Part shown: positions 63,032 through 64,000 of the stretch, in pieces
Layout: each line of letters begins with the position of its first letter
Numbering within the stretch: the stretch's first letter is position 1
Source of the DNA: Peptostreptococcaceae bacterium
GTDB taxonomy: Bacteria > Bacillota > Clostridia > Peptostreptococcales > Filifactoraceae
NCBI GenBank assembly: GCA_030532705.1
Contig: JAUNKR010000001.1
Span: 1 to 64,000 of the forward strand
DNA length: 64,000 nt
Reading direction: 5' to 3'
The notes under the pieces: model-generated
The model's input: the letters and a program-made list of their open reading frames with translations, nothing else
Database searches by the model: none
Told to the model about the DNA's origin: nothing
Made by a program: the position numbers and the translations under genes

Positions 63032-63153
63032 ATGTTTTCCTCCTAAAATATCTTTTTGATTCCGGATTTCTTTATTCCACATTCTTTTACTTAGATCAAT
63101 TTAAAAGCCTCCTTTCTCTTTATTTTATACGCCTTTTCACTCCTTTCCGGAAT

Positions 63154-64000
63154 TTAATTATTCATCACCGACCTAGCGACCTCATGGTCGATCGGCAGGA
63201 TTACTACAGCCCGATTTCTTGCAGCGATCATTTCATTCAAACTGCCATCCTCCCTTTGGTCATTTTCATAGTAAGGACTATTGAAGCCCAATCCTTGATA
63301 TTGGATCTGAGCGGGAGATACACCATTTTCTATCAAGACATCACGAATAGTCCGGCAACGGTTTTGCGAAAGTTCGATACAATAGGTAGATGATACATTG
63401 GGTGGTTTGGCGGTAGAACCTATCAGCAAGATCTGTTCATTCGGATTGTCGATCAGATACTCCACGACGGGAAGTAGCGCTGCCCGTACCTGTGCAGGAT
63501 CTGTCTTTATGACCGCCTGATCCGGATAAAATTCGATCTTCCCTTCATCGAGCTTGATCACTTCTTTCCCGGTGTAGCGCTCGACGATCGCATTGTCGCT
63601 TGCGATAGTATTTACGGTTTGGACCGGCGGAAAAGAACTGACATCAATGGATGATGCAATGGGTGAATCCATGATCTCGACCTCCGCACCACTTTCTTCT
63701 AAGATCTTTGTCCAAATAGCTTTCAGCATCAATTTATTTTTTTGTTCCAATTCTTTCTGTGGCGGACTGACCTCGCCCAGCCCATACCATTTAACATGGA
63801 TACCATTTAAGTCCGGAATCGCTGACTGCTCTCTCAATCGTGAAACGACCTCCACCGGATCGATTTTTTCTAAATAACTTGCCGAATAGTTGATCAGTCC
63901 ACTCGTAGAGAGCCCACTATCCGAAACAATGATCAATCGATCTCCTTCCACTGTTCTCAGCGCAGGCCCTGCCAATTGGAATGCTTTTAGTATATCTACC
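63154..64000 (-). CDS. OmpA-domain protein, N-terminus beyond the window
   Basis: The frame is open to the window edge, so the gene is incomplete (about 281 residues visible). The first part (VEGDRLIIVSDSGLSTSGLI) looks like an alpha/beta, vWA-like domain with a D-x-GxSxSG-like segment. The C-terminal 130 residues are an OmpA/MotB peptidoglycan-binding-type domain: IEFYPDQAVIK, LIGSTAKPP, LSQNRCRTIRDVLIENGV and GLGF. In a Gram-positive setting such a domain would hold the protein to peptidoglycan. Belongs to the accessory module. Confidence 0.7.
   Translation of the reverse strand, partial: VDILKAFQLAGPALRTVEGDRLIIVSDSGLSTSGLINYSASYLEKIDPVEVVSRLREQSAIPDLNGIHVKWYGLGEVSPPQKELEQKNKLMLKAIWTKILEESGAEVEIMDSPIASSIDVSSFPPVQTVNTIASDNAIVERYTGKEVIKLDEGKIEFYPDQAVIKTDPAQVRAALLPVVEYLIDNPNEQILLIGSTAKPPNVSSTYCIELSQNRCRTIRDVLIENGVSPAQIQYQGLGFNSPYYENDQREDGSLNEMIAARNRAVVILPIDHEVARSVMNN

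Overview
The window looks like chromosome of a low-to-moderate GC anaerobic member of the Bacillota, probably Clostridia/Tissierellia-like. The evidence is strong AGGAGG-type ribosome binding sites, sigma-A promoters with TTGACA/TATAAT boxes, lipoproteins with LxGC lipoboxes, LytTR-DUF3021 and BlaI/BlaR pairs, a YitT protein, an ABC-F protein, a TRAP carboxylate importer and the absence of any outer-membrane assembly gene. No rRNA, tRNA, CRISPR array or intact insertion sequence was found. The tetranucleotide GATC is strikingly frequent through most of the window. The species was not identified.

Layout. 0-1.7 kb is a graveyard: remnants of a PucR-like regulator, an AbgB-type M20 amidohydrolase and a DUF5058 membrane protein, all with frameshifts and stops. 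1.8-6.5 kb (minus) carries two paralogous small membrane proteins, a lipoprotein with a glycosidase-like fold, an iron-type alcohol dehydrogenase and a beta-CASP metallohydrolase. 8-10.3 kb is a BlaI/BlaR-like pair under a 44-base perfect palindrome, but with a non-penicillin-binding sensor. 10.7-15.1 kb has an FAD/NAD(P) protein and larE-larB-larC for the nickel-pincer cofactor; larC lacks its C-terminal LarC2 part. 15.6-18.8 kb holds two cupins, a Crp/Fnr regulator and an Lsa-like ABC-F gene behind a leader-peptide/terminator attenuator. 19-27.5 kb is a mixed region: ATC hydrolase-like protein, methyltransferase, ABC exporter, nitroreductase, TIM-barrel protein, HD protein and LytTR-DUF3021.

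27.9-37.9 kb is one catabolic island: HMG-CoA lyase-like enzyme, CoA-acylating aldehyde dehydrogenase, ThDP enzyme, TIM-barrel enzyme, AroE-like dehydrogenase and a three-part TRAP transporter, with a divergent LysR regulator. The enzyme classes parallel those of inositol ring degradation, although the families differ, so this is a good candidate for an undescribed pathway for a carboxylated ring compound. 38.2-44.2 kb is an oligopeptide/nickel-type ABC importer plus a methyltransferase, controlled by a clear cobalamin riboswitch with its own terminator. 44.3-55.4 kb is mostly housekeeping or stress: HD protein, urocanase, arginase, Pyr_excise-like protein, YitT, a membrane protein-catalase operon with a PerR/Fur-like operator, and a surface protein with a copper amine oxidase-like N-terminal domain.

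55.6-64 kb is an accessory module on the minus strand: a VirD4/HerA-type DNA-translocase-like ATPase, tiny zinc-ribbon and coupled ORFs, a secreted transglutaminase, a membrane/coiled-coil trio and an OmpA-domain protein that runs off the window. Three of its transcription units share a box (AAAAAA(T)CGCCGG) placed exactly 24 bases upstream of a TANAAT -10 hexamer, which suggests one dedicated regulator. This module and the TRAP island are the two strongest candidates for new biology here.
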